Positions 7,619-17,893 of a DNA stretch of 59,739 bases are shown here, piece after piece. Location: assembly GCA_024277285.1 (NCBI GenBank), contig JAJRVM010000237.1, positions 1-59,739 of the forward strand, read 5' to 3'. The stretch comes from Planctomycetota bacterium (GTDB lineage: Bacteria > Planctomycetota > Planctomycetia > Pirellulales > Pirellulaceae). Under the pieces are notes generated by a model. That model ran no database searches. It had not been told where the DNA came from and saw only the letters and a list, made by a program, of their open reading frames with translations. The stretch's first letter is position 1; each line of letters starts with the position of its first letter. A program made the translations under genes and the position numbers.

Positions 7619-10600
7619 CTATCGTGGTATCGGAATCGGGAGTACCGCTCTGGAATTGGCTGAGTTCGGATTGGCCGATCTGGGAGAATCCTCGGGAAAC
7701 AGCCGTTGCAAGGTATCGTCCAACTCGGGCAGCGCTCGCCGAGTCACTTGCGGGTTGTTGATATCCCCCGTCACTTGGATGGCCAGAATATTCTTACTGG
7801 CCTCGGCCAACAACGTGCTTACGAACGGCAACTGAAACTCCTGGCGTCCGACCAGCGCATAGAAATCAAGGTCGATCTTACCGTCAAAATTCATCTCGCC
7901 TTTGCCTTTGAGACTGATCGCATCACCACTGAAGTCGACCCGGTCGACGTAGATTTGTTCACCGACCAATCGAAAATCGATATCGCTGCTCGTGAACCCG
8001 GTGGCATCGGGTGGGCGACCGTACAAGATCTTGAGCAGACTGACCATAACGGGCAGTTGATAGATATCGGCTTCGCGCAAACGAACTTGGCCCGTTCCCT
8101 GCAGTGTATGGAACCCGGCTTTGGCGCCTTTGAGTCGCAGCAGGGCATAGACTTTGCCGGAGATATTGTGCTGTTGGGCATGAAAGCTCCGCGCAAATTC
8201 GGCAATGGTCGCATCTGCCACGGAGACATCCACGGCGAAATGCAATTGTTCGTCAAAGAGGATGCGTGCATCCAATGCGGCTGACCCTCCCATAGCCTTG
8301 GCCGTCACTTGTTGGGGCGGTTGGCCGCGGCGCACGACCGAGGCCGCGGAACCGAGAAGCATTTGTTGAGGATCGAGCCGCAGCGGTCCATGGACCTGCG
8401 TGACCTGGACCCCACGGGTCATCAACGAATCGATATCCAACGCCCCATGGCTTTGAAAACCGCGTACGTTCTTGTTACCGGTAAGTCGAACGCCACCGTA
8501 AATATGTTCCAATTTCAGCTCGTTGTCGATCGCGCCGTTTTCGATATCCAACAACACGTCCCAGCCGGCCAACAGCGGCTGGCCCTCGCCGCCACGAAAC
8601 CATGCATTGCCGTTCAGGCTGAGCGTTCCGCGATATTTGAGCTGGCGAACTGGAGTGCGCATTTCCACCGGCAGTGCATCGATGAACGGGTGATCGACTT
8701 GCAACGTATCGGCAATCAGTCGCGAGAGCGTGATTTCCCACTGGTGATTCGGCAGCATGTTGCCGTGGCCTGCCAGTTCCACACGCGAGTCACCCCGTTT
8801 CGCGGTCACATTTTTGAGTGCGAATTTGCCATCGGAAAACCACACGCGTCCGGTGCATTCATCCAACCGCAGTGGAAACCAGGAGGGGTGGACCGAGATA
8901 CTGCGTCCTTCAACATTTTGGCCAGGCGGCCACTTTTCGGCCAGCAATTCAAAATGGGTTTTCTTCGAGAGCGAGTTCAGTTGGAAGAGAATATTAGCAT
9001 AGTCGACGGTCCCACGTGGATGCATACTATTCCAGAATTGTTCCGCGCCCTGATTCAGTTTGCCGACCGCGTGGCGCAGCGAGTCGTTCAGAGCCACATC
9101 CCAACACTTGAATTTCAACGTCAGATCACCACCCGGTTGGTCCAGAAATGCCGGCACCCAGCCGCCTTCGCACGCGATGTAGCTACTGCCATGATAGCCA
9201 TGCAAATCGACGAAATCCCAGCGGCGGTTCGCCAACACAAGACGCCCGGTTATCTTGTGGATGGAGTAGGGAAACTTGTCGTGTTCGATCGAGCAATCGG
9301 AGAGCGTGAACTCCCACCGCGAGGAGGGCGGGCCGTCGGGCGTCGTTTTCTCGAAGCGCCCGTGAGTCAACGTGATCGAACCGCTCGGATGCATGCTGCG
9401 CACTATCTTCTGCCCCGACTCGGTGAATGCTGAAAACAGCTCCTCGTCCAGCGCAAGGGGACCGCCGGAACGCAAATCAAGCCACCCGACAGCCTGTGGG
9501 CCCGGGTGCTGAAATTGCCCGGAGATGTACACGGTTTTGTTGCCCGCCAACGCGGCAAAATCGCGAACAAAGACCGTGTCCCCAAGCCATTGAATCACAC
9601 CTTTGCCCTGCCGCATGCGCAGTGGGAATTTGTGATAGGCAAACGATACATCTCGGCATGTGACGGTGACGTTCGGGACCCATTGATTACCGGTCATCCG
9701 CACGTCAATCGCGGCATCGATAACCCCCGCCGGCGCGAATTTATCCCATTCGCCCTGGAGCTTCGGGGACAACACGGCGTAGAGACGCTTGTCCAGCGAC
9801 AAGTTGGCAATGGAGCCAACGAGTTGCAACTGGGGCGCGGCACCGAGGAATTCGTCGCAGATGCACTTCAGCTCAAGTTTCGCCTGGCCACTTCGGGCGG
9901 TGACATTCTCGATACGAATCTGCTTGTTATTACCGTGAACGTCGGCTTCCAACTCGGTCAGTGGCAGTGGCAAGCGTGGGTCGTCGACACGCCCGTCCGC
10001 AATATGCCCGTGCACCTCGGCACGTATCGGATCCGTGGCGCCCGCTTCGTACCCCAAACGGAATTCAAAATGAGCTCGGGCTCGTAAGGTCGCGAGCACG
10101 GAAACGTATTGTGCAACATTGTCGGGCAGTGCGTTGAGCAACTGCTGCGACATCTCCAACCCGTCGATTGTCCCCCAGGCTGACCAATTGCCGCGCCGCG
10201 CATCGACCACTCCGTTCAATTGCACGTGCTTGAAATGATCGCCTTGCAGCTTACCCGTCAGTCGCCACTTCTCCTCCCCCTCGGCGTCGGTCTGCAATTG
10301 GCCCTTCACGTTGATGCTGCGCAGCGTCAGTACGCCCGGTAACTGGCGTCGGAGATCCTGCAGTTCGACCGTCGAATCCTCCAAGACGATGGACGGCACC
10401 GACCCGCCGAAATCGGGTGGCGGAAACAGGCACATCGTGTTCCAGCGACCGTCCTCGTGGCACGTGGCGTGCAACTTCATGCGCCGCACAACCAAACGCC
10501 GCACCTTGGGGTGCCCGCCAATCAACTCGCTCAGGTCAGCTCGACATTGCAAGAACATTTCGTCAATGAACAGAATATCGCGGTAGGCCGTCCCTTCGTC

Positions 10601-10852
10601 CAACGATCGGATCGATAGCCCACGAATCTCAATCCCCTTGCCCTCAATCCGTCGCGCCCCTTGGACTCGCACCTCCAGGTCCGTGTAGTGCGCCGCAAGC
10701 CGCGCCTCGAACCGAGCTCGAATCTCCTCGTCCAACCGACTAATGATGATCTGCCGGCAAACCACGAACCCGGCCGCGCATGCCAACGCGGCGAAAAGCA
10801 GCCAGCGCAGCAGGCTGCCAAATCGAGTTCGCACTCCACCATCATCTTGCAT
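7619..10852 (-). CDS. AsmA-like / DUF3971-type large membrane-anchored protein
   Basis: A 1077-residue protein with one N-terminal membrane segment (LLRWLLFAALACAAGFVVC, residues about 14-32) and then a very long periplasmic region rich in beta-strand patterns, for example LEVRVQGARRIEGKGIEIRGLSI, VKGQLQTDAEGEEKW and ISLKGKGEMNFDGKIDLDFYALVGR. This is the architecture of AsmA/TamB-like proteins, which form long grooves thought to carry lipid between membranes. It ends with a proline-rich tail. The GT39-like gene is upstream on the same strand. The function is inferred from architecture only. Confidence 0.7.
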   Translation of the reverse strand: MQDDGGVRTRFGSLLRWLLFAALACAAGFVVCRQIIISRLDEEIRARFEARLAAHYTDLEVRVQGARRIEGKGIEIRGLSIRSLDEGTAYRDILFIDEMFLQCRADLSELIGGHPKVRRLVVRRMKLHATCHEDGRWNTMCLFPPPDFGGSVPSIVLEDSTVELQDLRRQLPGVLTLRSINVKGQLQTDAEGEEKWRLTGKLQGDHFKHVQLNGVVDARRGNWSAWGTIDGLEMSQQLLNALPDNVAQYVSVLATLRARAHFEFRLGYEAGATDPIRAEVHGHIADGRVDDPRLPLPLTELEADVHGNNKQIRIENVTARSGQAKLELKCICDEFLGAAPQLQLVGSIANLSLDKRLYAVLSPKLQGEWDKFAPAGVIDAAIDVRMTGNQWVPNVTVTCRDVSFAYHKFPLRMRQGKGVIQWLGDTVFVRDFAALAGNKTVYISGQFQHPGPQAVGWLDLRSGGPLALDEELFSAFTESGQKIVRSMHPSGSITLTHGRFEKTTPDGPPSSRWEFTLSDCSIEHDKFPYSIHKITGRLVLANRRWDFVDLHGYHGSSYIACEGGWVPAFLDQPGGDLTLKFKCWDVALNDSLRHAVGKLNQGAEQFWNSMHPRGTVDYANILFQLNSLSKKTHFELLAEKWPPGQNVEGRSISVHPSWFPLRLDECTGRVWFSDGKFALKNVTAKRGDSRVELAGHGNMLPNHQWEITLSRLIADTLQVDHPFIDALPVEMRTPVRQLKYRGTLSLNGNAWFRGGEGQPLLAGWDVLLDIENGAIDNELKLEHIYGGVRLTGNKNVRGFQSHGALDIDSLMTRGVQVTQVHGPLRLDPQQMLLGSAASVVRRGQPPQQVTAKAMGGSAALDARILFDEQLHFAVDVSVADATIAEFARSFHAQQHNISGKVYALLRLKGAKAGFHTLQGTGQVRLREADIYQLPVMVSLLKILYGRPPDATGFTSSDIDFRLVGEQIYVDRVDFSGDAISLKGKGEMNFDGKIDLDFYALVGRQEFQLPFVSTLLAEASKNILAIQVTGDINNPQVTRRALPELDDTLQRLFPEDSPRSANPNSANSRAVLPIPIPR

Positions 10853-10939
10853 ACGCCCGGATTCCTTTCCAGCGTACTCGGCCCATCCTAACTGCTACTC
10901 ACGACGCCATGCCATGAGCGGTTCACCGCGTTCTGATCT

Positions 10940-12262
10940 CTAACTTTTTGTCTCTAACTTTTCCGGCACCACGCTCCGTTGGCGTGGCCACGCACCGGCA
11001 ACGACCGCCGCAGCCAGAATCAACCAGACCATCATGGCCGGCTGGCGGTAGCGAATGGAGCTGACAAACACCATGTGCAAGCCGGTATAGTAAATGGCCG
11101 GCAACAGGCAGATGACCCACGGCCAACCCTGTCGACACCATTTCCAAGCACCGGCGATCGCCAGAACCAGCAGAGGTACATACCCAACCGCCACGACCAA
11201 ACGCAATCGCCAACTGCGAAACTCGGCCGCGTTGGGCCACAGGTTCCACATTCGCATGAATTTCTTTCCCATCAACCGCACGACCTGCCCGGGATGAGCC
11301 GTAGCCCATGTCACGGCCGCATTCCGCAAACGCTGGTCCAACCGAATCTCGAACCCCTCGTCGCTTCGTCCCGCCGCTGCATCTTCCGCCTTCTGAGCGT
11401 CGTAGGCAGGCGTTGCAAACGGCATGTTGCTGGCGCCGGTCGCCTCCGCGCTCAAGCCGTCGTATAGACTGGCTCCCACTTGCAGAGTCGTCGGTACAAA
11501 TCGCCCCACGACGCGATAGTTGCGCACCCACCAAGGTGACATTGTTACGCAAAGGGCCACGACCATCGTGAGGCCAATTGCCGCGTGTCGCATTCGGCGG
11601 CGACTTAGCAACACCAGTATTCCAAGAACGAACGGCGTGAACAACAGCCAACTGGGACGGGTCAAAACCGCCAACCCGGCGACTACGCCAGCTGCCACAC
11701 TCCACAATACCGACGTACGCGTCGCCGCCGTTTGAGAAGCTTTCACCCAACAGACCAGATGAATGACCATCAGTGGACAAAACAACGCCTCCGCCAAGAC
11801 AAAAATGCTCGTCGCAATCGCGCCGGGATAGATCGCCGCCAACAAACCAGCGACCAAGACCGTCGGTCCAACACGTATCGCCACGCCATCCGCATCGTCA
11901 TCAACTCCAAACAAACAACTGCTCAACCACATCACTCCCGCTACCGCACCGGTTCCCAACACCGCTCCCACCACACGCGCCCAAATCATCGGCAACGTCG
12001 TGCCAAACAGGCGAAACATTCCGGCCAGCAGCAGCGGATAACCAGGGGCACGAAAGACTTGAAAATCACGGCCGCCATATTCGTACGGCGCGCCGGTGGC
12101 GAGCCGCTGGCCCAAGTCCCAATAACTGTGCGTATCAGGCATCCCAAACGCCTGCGCGTCCCCCAGTCGCTGCTGCCACCAAAGGGCCACCGCCACACGC
12201 AAGGTAAACGCCAACGCCATGATCCCGAATATGCTCAGCCAAGATATTGAACCACGCCTCAT
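10940..12262 (-). CDS. GT39/ArnT-like membrane glycosyltransferase
   Basis: A 440-residue polytopic membrane protein. After the first membrane helix (WLSIFGIMALAFTLRVAVALWW) comes the luminal loop with DTHSYWDLGQRLATG and VFRAPGYPLLLAGMFRLFG, the pattern seen in GT-C transferases of the ArnT/PMT type that use polyprenyl-phosphate sugar donors. About ten further hydrophobic segments follow, e.g. VAAGVVAGLAVLTRPSWLLF and LVVAVGYVPLLVLAIAGAW. ATG 12262 (MRRGSISW) is preferred to the upstream open frame. The substrate cannot be told. It precedes the AsmA-like gene, so an envelope role is plausible. Confidence 0.75.
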   Translation of the reverse strand: MRRGSISWLSIFGIMALAFTLRVAVALWWQQRLGDAQAFGMPDTHSYWDLGQRLATGAPYEYGGRDFQVFRAPGYPLLLAGMFRLFGTTLPMIWARVVGAVLGTGAVAGVMWLSSCLFGVDDDADGVAIRVGPTVLVAGLLAAIYPGAIATSIFVLAEALFCPLMVIHLVCWVKASQTAATRTSVLWSVAAGVVAGLAVLTRPSWLLFTPFVLGILVLLSRRRMRHAAIGLTMVVALCVTMSPWWVRNYRVVGRFVPTTLQVGASLYDGLSAEATGASNMPFATPAYDAQKAEDAAAGRSDEGFEIRLDQRLRNAAVTWATAHPGQVVRLMGKKFMRMWNLWPNAAEFRSWRLRLVVAVGYVPLLVLAIAGAWKWCRQGWPWVICLLPAIYYTGLHMVFVSSIRYRQPAMMVWLILAAAVVAGAWPRQRSVVPEKLETKS

Positions 12263-12861
12263 CCAATCATTATCCCTGCTAGTTCCGCTCAGCCCCGGTG
12301 GGCCCCAGAGCCACGCGCGGCAACGCCCCCACGGACTCGGCATGGTAGGCCGATCTGCCGATGTGCGTCAATAGAAGCTGAGTGCTAGCACGCGTGGCCG
12401 TGGCCGGCATGTGAGTTGCCAAGAGCCAGGGCCATTTGCCAGCCGGCAAGGCAACAATGGGCTGCAAAGAGCTTGCTGGCCTGAAGTGGTCCCCGGTTTA
12501 TCCCGTTCTGATTCCGCGAGCGCGTGGTCGATATGGGGAGCGCAAGCAAGCAGCTAGCAGTCGAAGCCAGACATCCTACGGGCTGAAAAGAGGCTGGCAG
12601 CACACTTTGTCTTTGTAACCGTTCACGGCAGCACAAACGCGATCGGAACATTTGGGAAGGGACCGCTCATAAACGCATATAGACGCCGATGAAGAGGCTC
12701 TCCGCCGGGCTTGTCCCGGCCGGGAGCACACTTTTTCTTTTGCCCATCATTTTCTCTTGCCCTCAAAGGAAAACAACCAGAACACCATCCATTTCGCGAC
12801 AGCAAAACGGCAAACAAGAAGACGAGCAAAGAAAATAGCGGCATTCCAGCAGCCCGGACGG
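12263..12861. other. Gene-free gap between GT39-like gene and tilS
   Basis: No gene seen. It contains a degenerate REP-like hairpin (12698-12726: stem GCCGGG/CCCGGC, loop ACAAG on the minus strand, one flank lost) and a reversed GTAACCGTTCACGG motif at about 12616. Confidence 0.55.
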
Positions 12862-13896
12862 TCAACACTTGTGCAAGGTCAACCGTTGATCATCCCGCCG
12901 GGCCCGGATATTGCCCGGCAACGTCATGCTGGAATGTACGGAATCGGATTGAGCCGTTTGCTGATCGGCAATTGAGGCGGACTGGATCAGATCGCAAAGT
13001 TGTCGCCACCGCAATTCGCCCATGTCCTGCCGCGGCCAATCTTGCCACTTCCAGATTCTGATCAACAGTTCACGCACCAGGAATGGCGATTGGTCAACAA
13101 GCGGCGTGCAGGCCAATTCCACGTGGTCAGCGGCGCGGTGCGTGACGGACTCTTCAAGCAACGGGTCGACTACCGCGTCGATTACCTGTTGCGATTCCCG
13201 CGCCAGGTCGCCGAGTCGCAGCAACGACGACACCACCTGCGGGTTGAACTGCTGGGCCAACATGGGTAGCAACTGGTGACGAATCCGATTCCTCGTGAAG
13301 GCCGCCGATGCGTTTGACTCGTCCTCGCGAAACGGCTGGTGGCGAGCTGTCAGATAATCCAACACGTCGCTCCGACGCAGCCCCAGCATGGGCCGCACGA
13401 TCGTGGTCATTTCACTGAGTTGGCGAGAAACGGGAATCCCAGCAAGCCCCGCCAACCCGGTGCCGCGCACAATGCGATGCAGAATCGTCTCGGCTTGATC
13501 GTCCGCAGTGTGAGCGGTAGCAACAAAACGTGCGCCGCATCGATTGCCGACCTTGCGCAGAAACTGATAGCGTTGCGCGCGTGCCGCCGACTCCAGTCCG
13601 TCCCCCCCAGTGGTAATCGCGACCTCCGCATGACCAATCTCACACCGAAGATCAAGTGTGTCGCTCAGCTGTTGCACGAACTGTGCGTCGCCGTCGGATG
13701 CCCGACCGCGCAACTGGTGATTGAAGTGAGCCACCACCAAGTGACCGGCGGGTTGCTGACCGACCGCGTGCAATCCCAACAAAAGAGCAACACTGTCCGC
13801 GCCACCAGAGACAGCGACCAGCACAGTCACGTCACGCCACGAGGCCGGGGCCCACTGCTGAGCCAGTCGTTGTTCAAACGGATGATACTCGACCAT
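12862..13896 (-). CDS. tilS: tRNA(Ile)-lysidine synthase
   Basis: Modifies C34 of tRNA-Ile2 (CAU) to lysidine so that AUA is read as Ile; essential in most bacteria. The 344-residue protein has the PP-loop VLVAVSGGADSVALLLGL near residue 24, VAHFNHQLRGRASDGD, ATAHTADDQAETILHRIVRGTGLAGLAGI and the segment FREDESNASAAFTRNRIRHQLLP. ATG 13896 (MVEYHPFEQ) is chosen; the frame remains open for 102 more codons but these translate an ATGACGAA-type repeat (HFRHSCFVIHSSLGISSFV) and are not real protein. Confidence 0.93.
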   Translation of the reverse strand: MVEYHPFEQRLAQQWAPASWRDVTVLVAVSGGADSVALLLGLHAVGQQPAGHLVVAHFNHQLRGRASDGDAQFVQQLSDTLDLRCEIGHAEVAITTGGDGLESAARAQRYQFLRKVGNRCGARFVATAHTADDQAETILHRIVRGTGLAGLAGIPVSRQLSEMTTIVRPMLGLRRSDVLDYLTARHQPFREDESNASAAFTRNRIRHQLLPMLAQQFNPQVVSSLLRLGDLARESQQVIDAVVDPLLEESVTHRAADHVELACTPLVDQSPFLVRELLIRIWKWQDWPRQDMGELRWRQLCDLIQSASIADQQTAQSDSVHSSMTLPGNIRARRDDQRLTLHKC

Positions 13897-14031
13897 GGGA
13901 ACCAGTTTAGCGCGTTGGTGGGGCAAGGGTAGACCTGGCCAGTTGAGAATGTGGTATTGCCCTGGCGAGAACGTAGCCCAAATCGAAGCCAAGAAACATC
14001 CTCGTTTTGAGGCAAGCCACCGCCCCCTGGC

Positions 14032-14090
14032 AATGACGAATGACGAAATACCCAGTGACGAATGAATAACGAAGCACGAATGACGAAAGT
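14032..14090 (+). repeat. ATGACGAA-family dispersed repeat, copy 2
   Basis: Units GACGAATGACGAAATACCC, GTGACGAATGAATAACG and GCACGAATGACGAA in series, the same order as the copy upstream of xseB. Confidence 0.75.
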
Positions 14091-14387
14091 GCCGATTTCG
14101 TAGGTAGTTGCGCGCATGCTTCATAAAGCAGTGAAAAAAGCAGCGCAACAAGGGCAGCAACAACAATGTTGAGAAACCGACCAGGCGAGCCACGCTATCC
14201 ACGCCCCTCTAGAGAGCCAGGTTCGATTCGAGACGAGGCTCTGTCCCAAGACGTGACACGAGCAATCAAGAGGCCGAGTTACGCCATCTGGATCACCTGG
14301 GGGGGATAGACGGGTCCGTTTGGCGCAACCACAACGTTGCTCGATGGTTGAGAAAAATGAAACCTGCCGAGCAGGGCCCGCGAACCG

Positions 14388-14417
14388 TTGCAGTCAGCGG
14401 ATTCTCTGGTACATTAT
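14388..14417 (+). promoter_or_regulatory. Candidate sigma70-type promoter
   Basis: TTGCAG (14388-14393) is followed after 16-18 bases by TACATTAT (14410-14417). It points toward rny, about 680 bp downstream, or toward an RNA encoded in the gap. Based on motif only. Confidence 0.3.
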
Positions 14418-15095
14418 AGGGCTAGTTTCCTACGCTCTCGGCCGGTGAAACGACCGGCTAGGCTCGGGAAAACAAACAGCGTAAAAGTTCACCGAAAACC
14501 ATACAAAGGCGTTTGCGCAGCGCGACACGCGGCTGGCCAAATGCGAGATGGTGTAGTTCGATTGCGATGAACGAAGTCCGGAGCTAGTCAGCGGGACCTA
14601 ATCTCTCACGACAGAGCAGGCCAGTCGATGTATTTCGTGATGCTCATTTTTCGGTACATTTTCGGCACTTGGTGTGGCTCATGGAGCCACTGCCATTTGG
14701 CGATGGTGCGCATTAGCAGCTCCGCAACATGGCTGCCTCCGATCGAGGTTCACCCCTCTAGCGGATTACCGAACAGTGCAAGTCCAACATCTGGTCATTT
14801 GAGAAATCGCCCCTCGACAAGTTCGTTGATGTGTCAGCGCGCCGATAACCGGCCTCCCACAGGTTTTGAGCAACTTGGCGGTCGAAACGGCCGCCTGCCA
14901 GGTTCTTGACCCCAGGGAGTCCTGCGCACCGGCTCAGGCTTCTACCTCATCCGATCGCCAGCACACGACACTCGAAAACGAGTGCCGCATATCTCGCTTA
15001 GGCGCTGCAACTCGATGCGGGCATAGCACGATACGATGCTGTCCCCGGCACGCTGGGCGCGTCGCGCAACGCCTATCCCAATAGGGGAGCGAATC

Positions 15096-16673
15096 GTGCC
15101 AAGTCCCATTTTGGCGGTCATAGATCCCACGTTAGCCGTGGTGGTTGCCGCGCTCATCACAGCCACTCTTACCTTTACGCTCGTCAAGTTCCTGGACCGC
15201 TTGCGTAAGAAGGACGCTGAGACCGAAGCACGCGCGATTATCGAGCGTGCGGACCGCGAATCATCCAACCGACGCCGTGAAGCCGAGCTGGAGATCAAGG
15301 AACGGGCACTGCAGCAGAAAGCCAAGACCGAAGAAGAACTGGGCAAGATTCGTGACGAGTTGCGCGAACGCGAACGTCTACTGGATAAACGCACCGAGAC
15401 GATTGAACAGCAATCGGATGACCTGCGCAAGCAGGAGCGGATCGTCGAAAGTACACAACGACGCCTGACGGAGCGATTGGAGGACACGAATCGGCGCAAC
15501 GAGGAACTCGCCAAGCTACTCGATATGCAACGCCAAACACTGCACGACTTGAGCGGCTTGGGCCCCGAGGAAGCGCAAAACCGACTGCTCACCATGTTGG
15601 AAACCGAATTGGCTCGAGAAACGGGGAGCATCATTCTGAAGCACGAAAAACGGATCGCCCAGCAGTGTGATTCGATCGCCCGAGACATGTTATTGACGGC
15701 ATTGCACCGCTATGCGGCCGCTCATACCGCCGAGAGTACGACCAGTACGGTGGACATCCCGAACGATGAGATGAAGGGGCGGATCATTGGTCGCGAGGGG
15801 CGTAACATCCGCGCGTTTGAAAAGGCGACCGGTATCGACGTGATTATCGACGACACGCCAGGCGTGGTGATCGTCAGTGGGTTCGACCCGGTGCGCCGCG
15901 AAATCGCTCGACAATCACTCGACAAATTGATCGCCGACGGGCGCATCCATCCGTCACGGATCGAGGAGATCGTTGCCGATACGAGCAAGGAGATTGAACA
16001 TTTCATTCGCAAGAAGGGCGAAGAAGCAGCCCAGGAAGTCAACATCCATGACCTGCACGAGCGGTTGATCTACATGCTCGGTCGCATGCATTTCCGCACG
16101 AGCTACAGCCAGAACGTCTTGCGACATAGCGTCGAAGTCGCTTTCCTGACCGGCATGTTGGCCGAGATGATCGGTTTGGATGGCGACGTTGGCCGCCGCT
16201 GCGGCCTGCTGCACGACATCGGCAAAGCCGCCGATCATGAGCTCGAAGGGGGACACCCCAAGATCGGCTCGGATATGCTCAAACGGCATGGCGAGTGTGC
16301 GGAAGTCGTTCACGCGGCGCTGGGACACCATGACGAGATCATCACCGATTACCCGTATACCATGCTGGTCGCCACGGCCGATACTTGCAGCGCGTCACGA
16401 CCAGGTGCTCGACGTGAGTCGCTGGAACGGTACATCAAACGCATGGAAGAGCTCGAATCCATCGCCAGCAATTTCAATGGCGTCGAACAGGCATTCGCCA
16501 TTCAGGCCGGACGCGAACTGCGCGTGATTGCGAGTGCCAAAAACACCGATGATGCGAAAGCCGCGAAGATCTGCCGCGATATCGCCAAAGCGTTTGAAGA
16601 GCAACTGACCTATCCGGGTGAGATCAAAGTGACCGTCGTGCGTGAATCTCGGTTCACGGAACTGGCGCGCTGA
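15096..16673 (+). CDS. rny: Ribonuclease Y
   Basis: Membrane-anchored endoribonuclease that starts mRNA decay. The 525-residue product has an N-terminal membrane helix ([21 protein letters not shown]), a long Arg/Glu-rich coiled coil (residues about 35-180), a KH domain with [19 protein letters not shown], and an HD domain with the metal-binding [12 protein letters not shown] and LGHHDEI. It ends in the family pattern [17 protein letters not shown] 15096 is chosen because AGGGGAG lies 5-6 bases upstream; an in-frame ATG at 15036 has no such site. ymdB follows about 50 bp downstream, a common bacterial pairing. Confidence 0.95.
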   Translation: MPSPILAVIDPTLAVVVAALITATLTFTLVKFLDRLRKKDAETEARAIIERADRESSNRRREAELEIKERALQQKAKTEEELGKIRDELRERERLLDKRTETIEQQSDDLRKQERIVESTQRRLTERLEDTNRRNEELAKLLDMQRQTLHDLSGLGPEEAQNRLLTMLETELARETGSIILKHEKRIAQQCDSIARDMLLTALHRYAAAHTAESTTSTVDIPNDEMKGRIIGREGRNIRAFEKATGIDVIIDDTPGVVIVSGFDPVRREIARQSLDKLIADGRIHPSRIEEIVADTSKEIEHFIRKKGEEAAQEVNIHDLHERLIYMLGRMHFRTSYSQNVLRHSVEVAFLTGMLAEMIGLDGDVGRRCGLLHDIGKAADHELEGGHPKIGSDMLKRHGECAEVVHAALGHHDEIITDYPYTMLVATADTCSASRPGARRESLERYIKRMEELESIASNFNGVEQAFAIQAGRELRVIASAKNTDDAKAAKICRDIAKAFEEQLTYPGEIKVTVVRESRFTELAR

Positions 16674-16724
16674 TCTTGGCGTCCGCATCAGATCGATCTC
16701 CTCTATGGAAGACGTGAGTTGAAC

Positions 16725-17561
16725 GTGAATATCCTGCTGATTGGCGACATCGTTGGAAGACCAGGTAAGAGAATCGTCCAACAGGCACTGCGCGGACTGC
16801 GTGCTCAGGAGTCGATTGACCTGGTCGTGGCCAACGCGGAAAACGTGGCGGGCGGCTCGGGGATGACGCCGAAGATTTACGGCGAATTGATGGCCGCTGG
16901 CGTCGATTGCATCACGATGGGGGATCATATCTATCGTCGTCGCGAAATCGAATCGGTGTTGCGACGTGAATCGAACATCGTCAAGCCGGCCAATTTCCCT
17001 CGCGCGGCCCCAGGCCGTGATTTCGCCCTGGTGCGCGCTGCCAATGGGGTCGACGTGATCGTCTTTAGCCTGCTCGGACGACTCTTTATGCGGCCGGTCG
17101 ATTGCCCGTGGACGCGCGCCGAAGAGTTGCTGGCCGAATTCCCTGAGGATGTCCCCGTCCGCATCCTCGATTTCCACGCCGAGGCGACCAGCGAAGAGCA
17201 ACTCATGGGCCGCTTCCTTGACGGACGTGTCAGTGCCGTATTGGGTACCCATACACACGTCCCAACCGCCGACGAACAGATCCTACCCAAAGGCACCGCC
17301 TTTCAGTCCGATGTCGGTATGACCGGCCCCTGCGAAAGCATCATCGGACGCGAAATCGACCGCGTTATGCACACGACGATTACGTTTCGGCCCACTTTTT
17401 TTCAGGTGGCTAAGAACGACGCGCGACTCGGCGGCACACTGGTTACGGTCGATCCGTCGACCGGTAAGGCCACCGCCATTCGCCGCATTCTAATCGGCCA
17501 GGAAGAAGCCGATGCGCTGCAATTGCAGAGCAGCGACGTTGCCGTGAGTGACCAAGCCTGA
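16725..17561 (+). CDS. ymdB: YmdB-family metallophosphoesterase
   Basis: TIGR00282-type phosphoesterase, known in Bacillus as a cyclic-nucleotide phosphodiesterase that affects RNase Y activity. The 278-residue product opens NILLIGDIVGRPGKR and keeps the metal ligands: GDIVG (Asp), VVANAENVAGGSG (Asn/Glu), MGDHIYRR, DFHAEATSE and GTHTHVPTAD. GTG 16725 matches the family N-terminus; a TTG 6 bases upstream (16719) is an alternative and lies 7 bases after GGAAG. Position directly after rny fits joint action in RNA turnover. Confidence 0.9.
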   Translation: MNILLIGDIVGRPGKRIVQQALRGLRAQESIDLVVANAENVAGGSGMTPKIYGELMAAGVDCITMGDHIYRRREIESVLRRESNIVKPANFPRAAPGRDFALVRAANGVDVIVFSLLGRLFMRPVDCPWTRAEELLAEFPEDVPVRILDFHAEATSEEQLMGRFLDGRVSAVLGTHTHVPTADEQILPKGTAFQSDVGMTGPCESIIGREIDRVMHTTITFRPTFFQVAKNDARLGGTLVTVDPSTGKATAIRRILIGQEEADALQLQSSDVAVSDQA

Positions 17562-17893
17562 CAATGACGTGTGCCACTGCATGCTCGAACGCGATTTACA
17601 TCTCGATCGACTTATCACTACCAACCGCCCCGCCAACACGCCGCCGGTAACTGCACGCAGTGCAAACCGGCTAGCCGGTTTCCAATGGTAGCTCGATCAC
17701 CGCTTCGCACTGCTCAACTTGGCGGTTGCGTGTTCGCAGCGATTTGTGACTTTGCAGAGGTGTCTGCCGCTAGGAAACGTACGGAATGAGCAGTGGCACG
17801 AGCGCACGATGGAAGTCCCCTTGCGGTAATCGTTTTTCGCGAGCACAGTCAAAACGGAGGCAGGCGTCGTTTCCCCGGACCGTGGCGGTACCG
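17562..17893. other. Gap carrying a long dispersed repeat
   Basis: No gene seen. About 117 bp (17641-17757) matches 59618-59735 in the same orientation. Confidence 0.6.
17641..17757 (+). repeat. 117-bp dispersed repeat, copy A
   Basis: Shares GTAACTGCACGCAGTGC, TTCCAATGGTAGCTCGAT, CACTGCTCAACT and TTTGTGACTTTG in the same order with the copy at the end of the window. Copy A contains the perfect palindrome AAACCGGCTAGCCGGTTT, which is broken in the other copy. Confidence 0.75.

Larger units (their letters stand above)
13897..15095. other. 1.2-kb gene-free region upstream of rny
   Basis: No convincing reading frame on either strand. It contains an ATGACGAA repeat (14032-14090), a promoter-like pair at 14388-14417, and a short hairpin (GCCGGT 14441-14446 / ACCGGC 14453-14458). 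The part from about 14420 to 15090 could be a long leader of rny or an unrecognised RNA; it matches no RNA family I can recognise. Confidence 0.5.

Noticed and set aside
13897..14202. 102-residue N-terminal extension of TilS
   Set aside because: It translates the ATGACGAA repeat and is absent from the family; ATG 13896 gives the expected start.
14540..14600. GAAGTCCGGAGC, resembling the start of RNase P RNA
   Set aside because: The other conserved RNase P blocks are absent downstream, and the length and pairing do not fit.
14628..14909. 93-codon frame on the plus strand upstream of rny
   Set aside because: Composition is unlike neighbouring proteins, with no ribosome site or motif.
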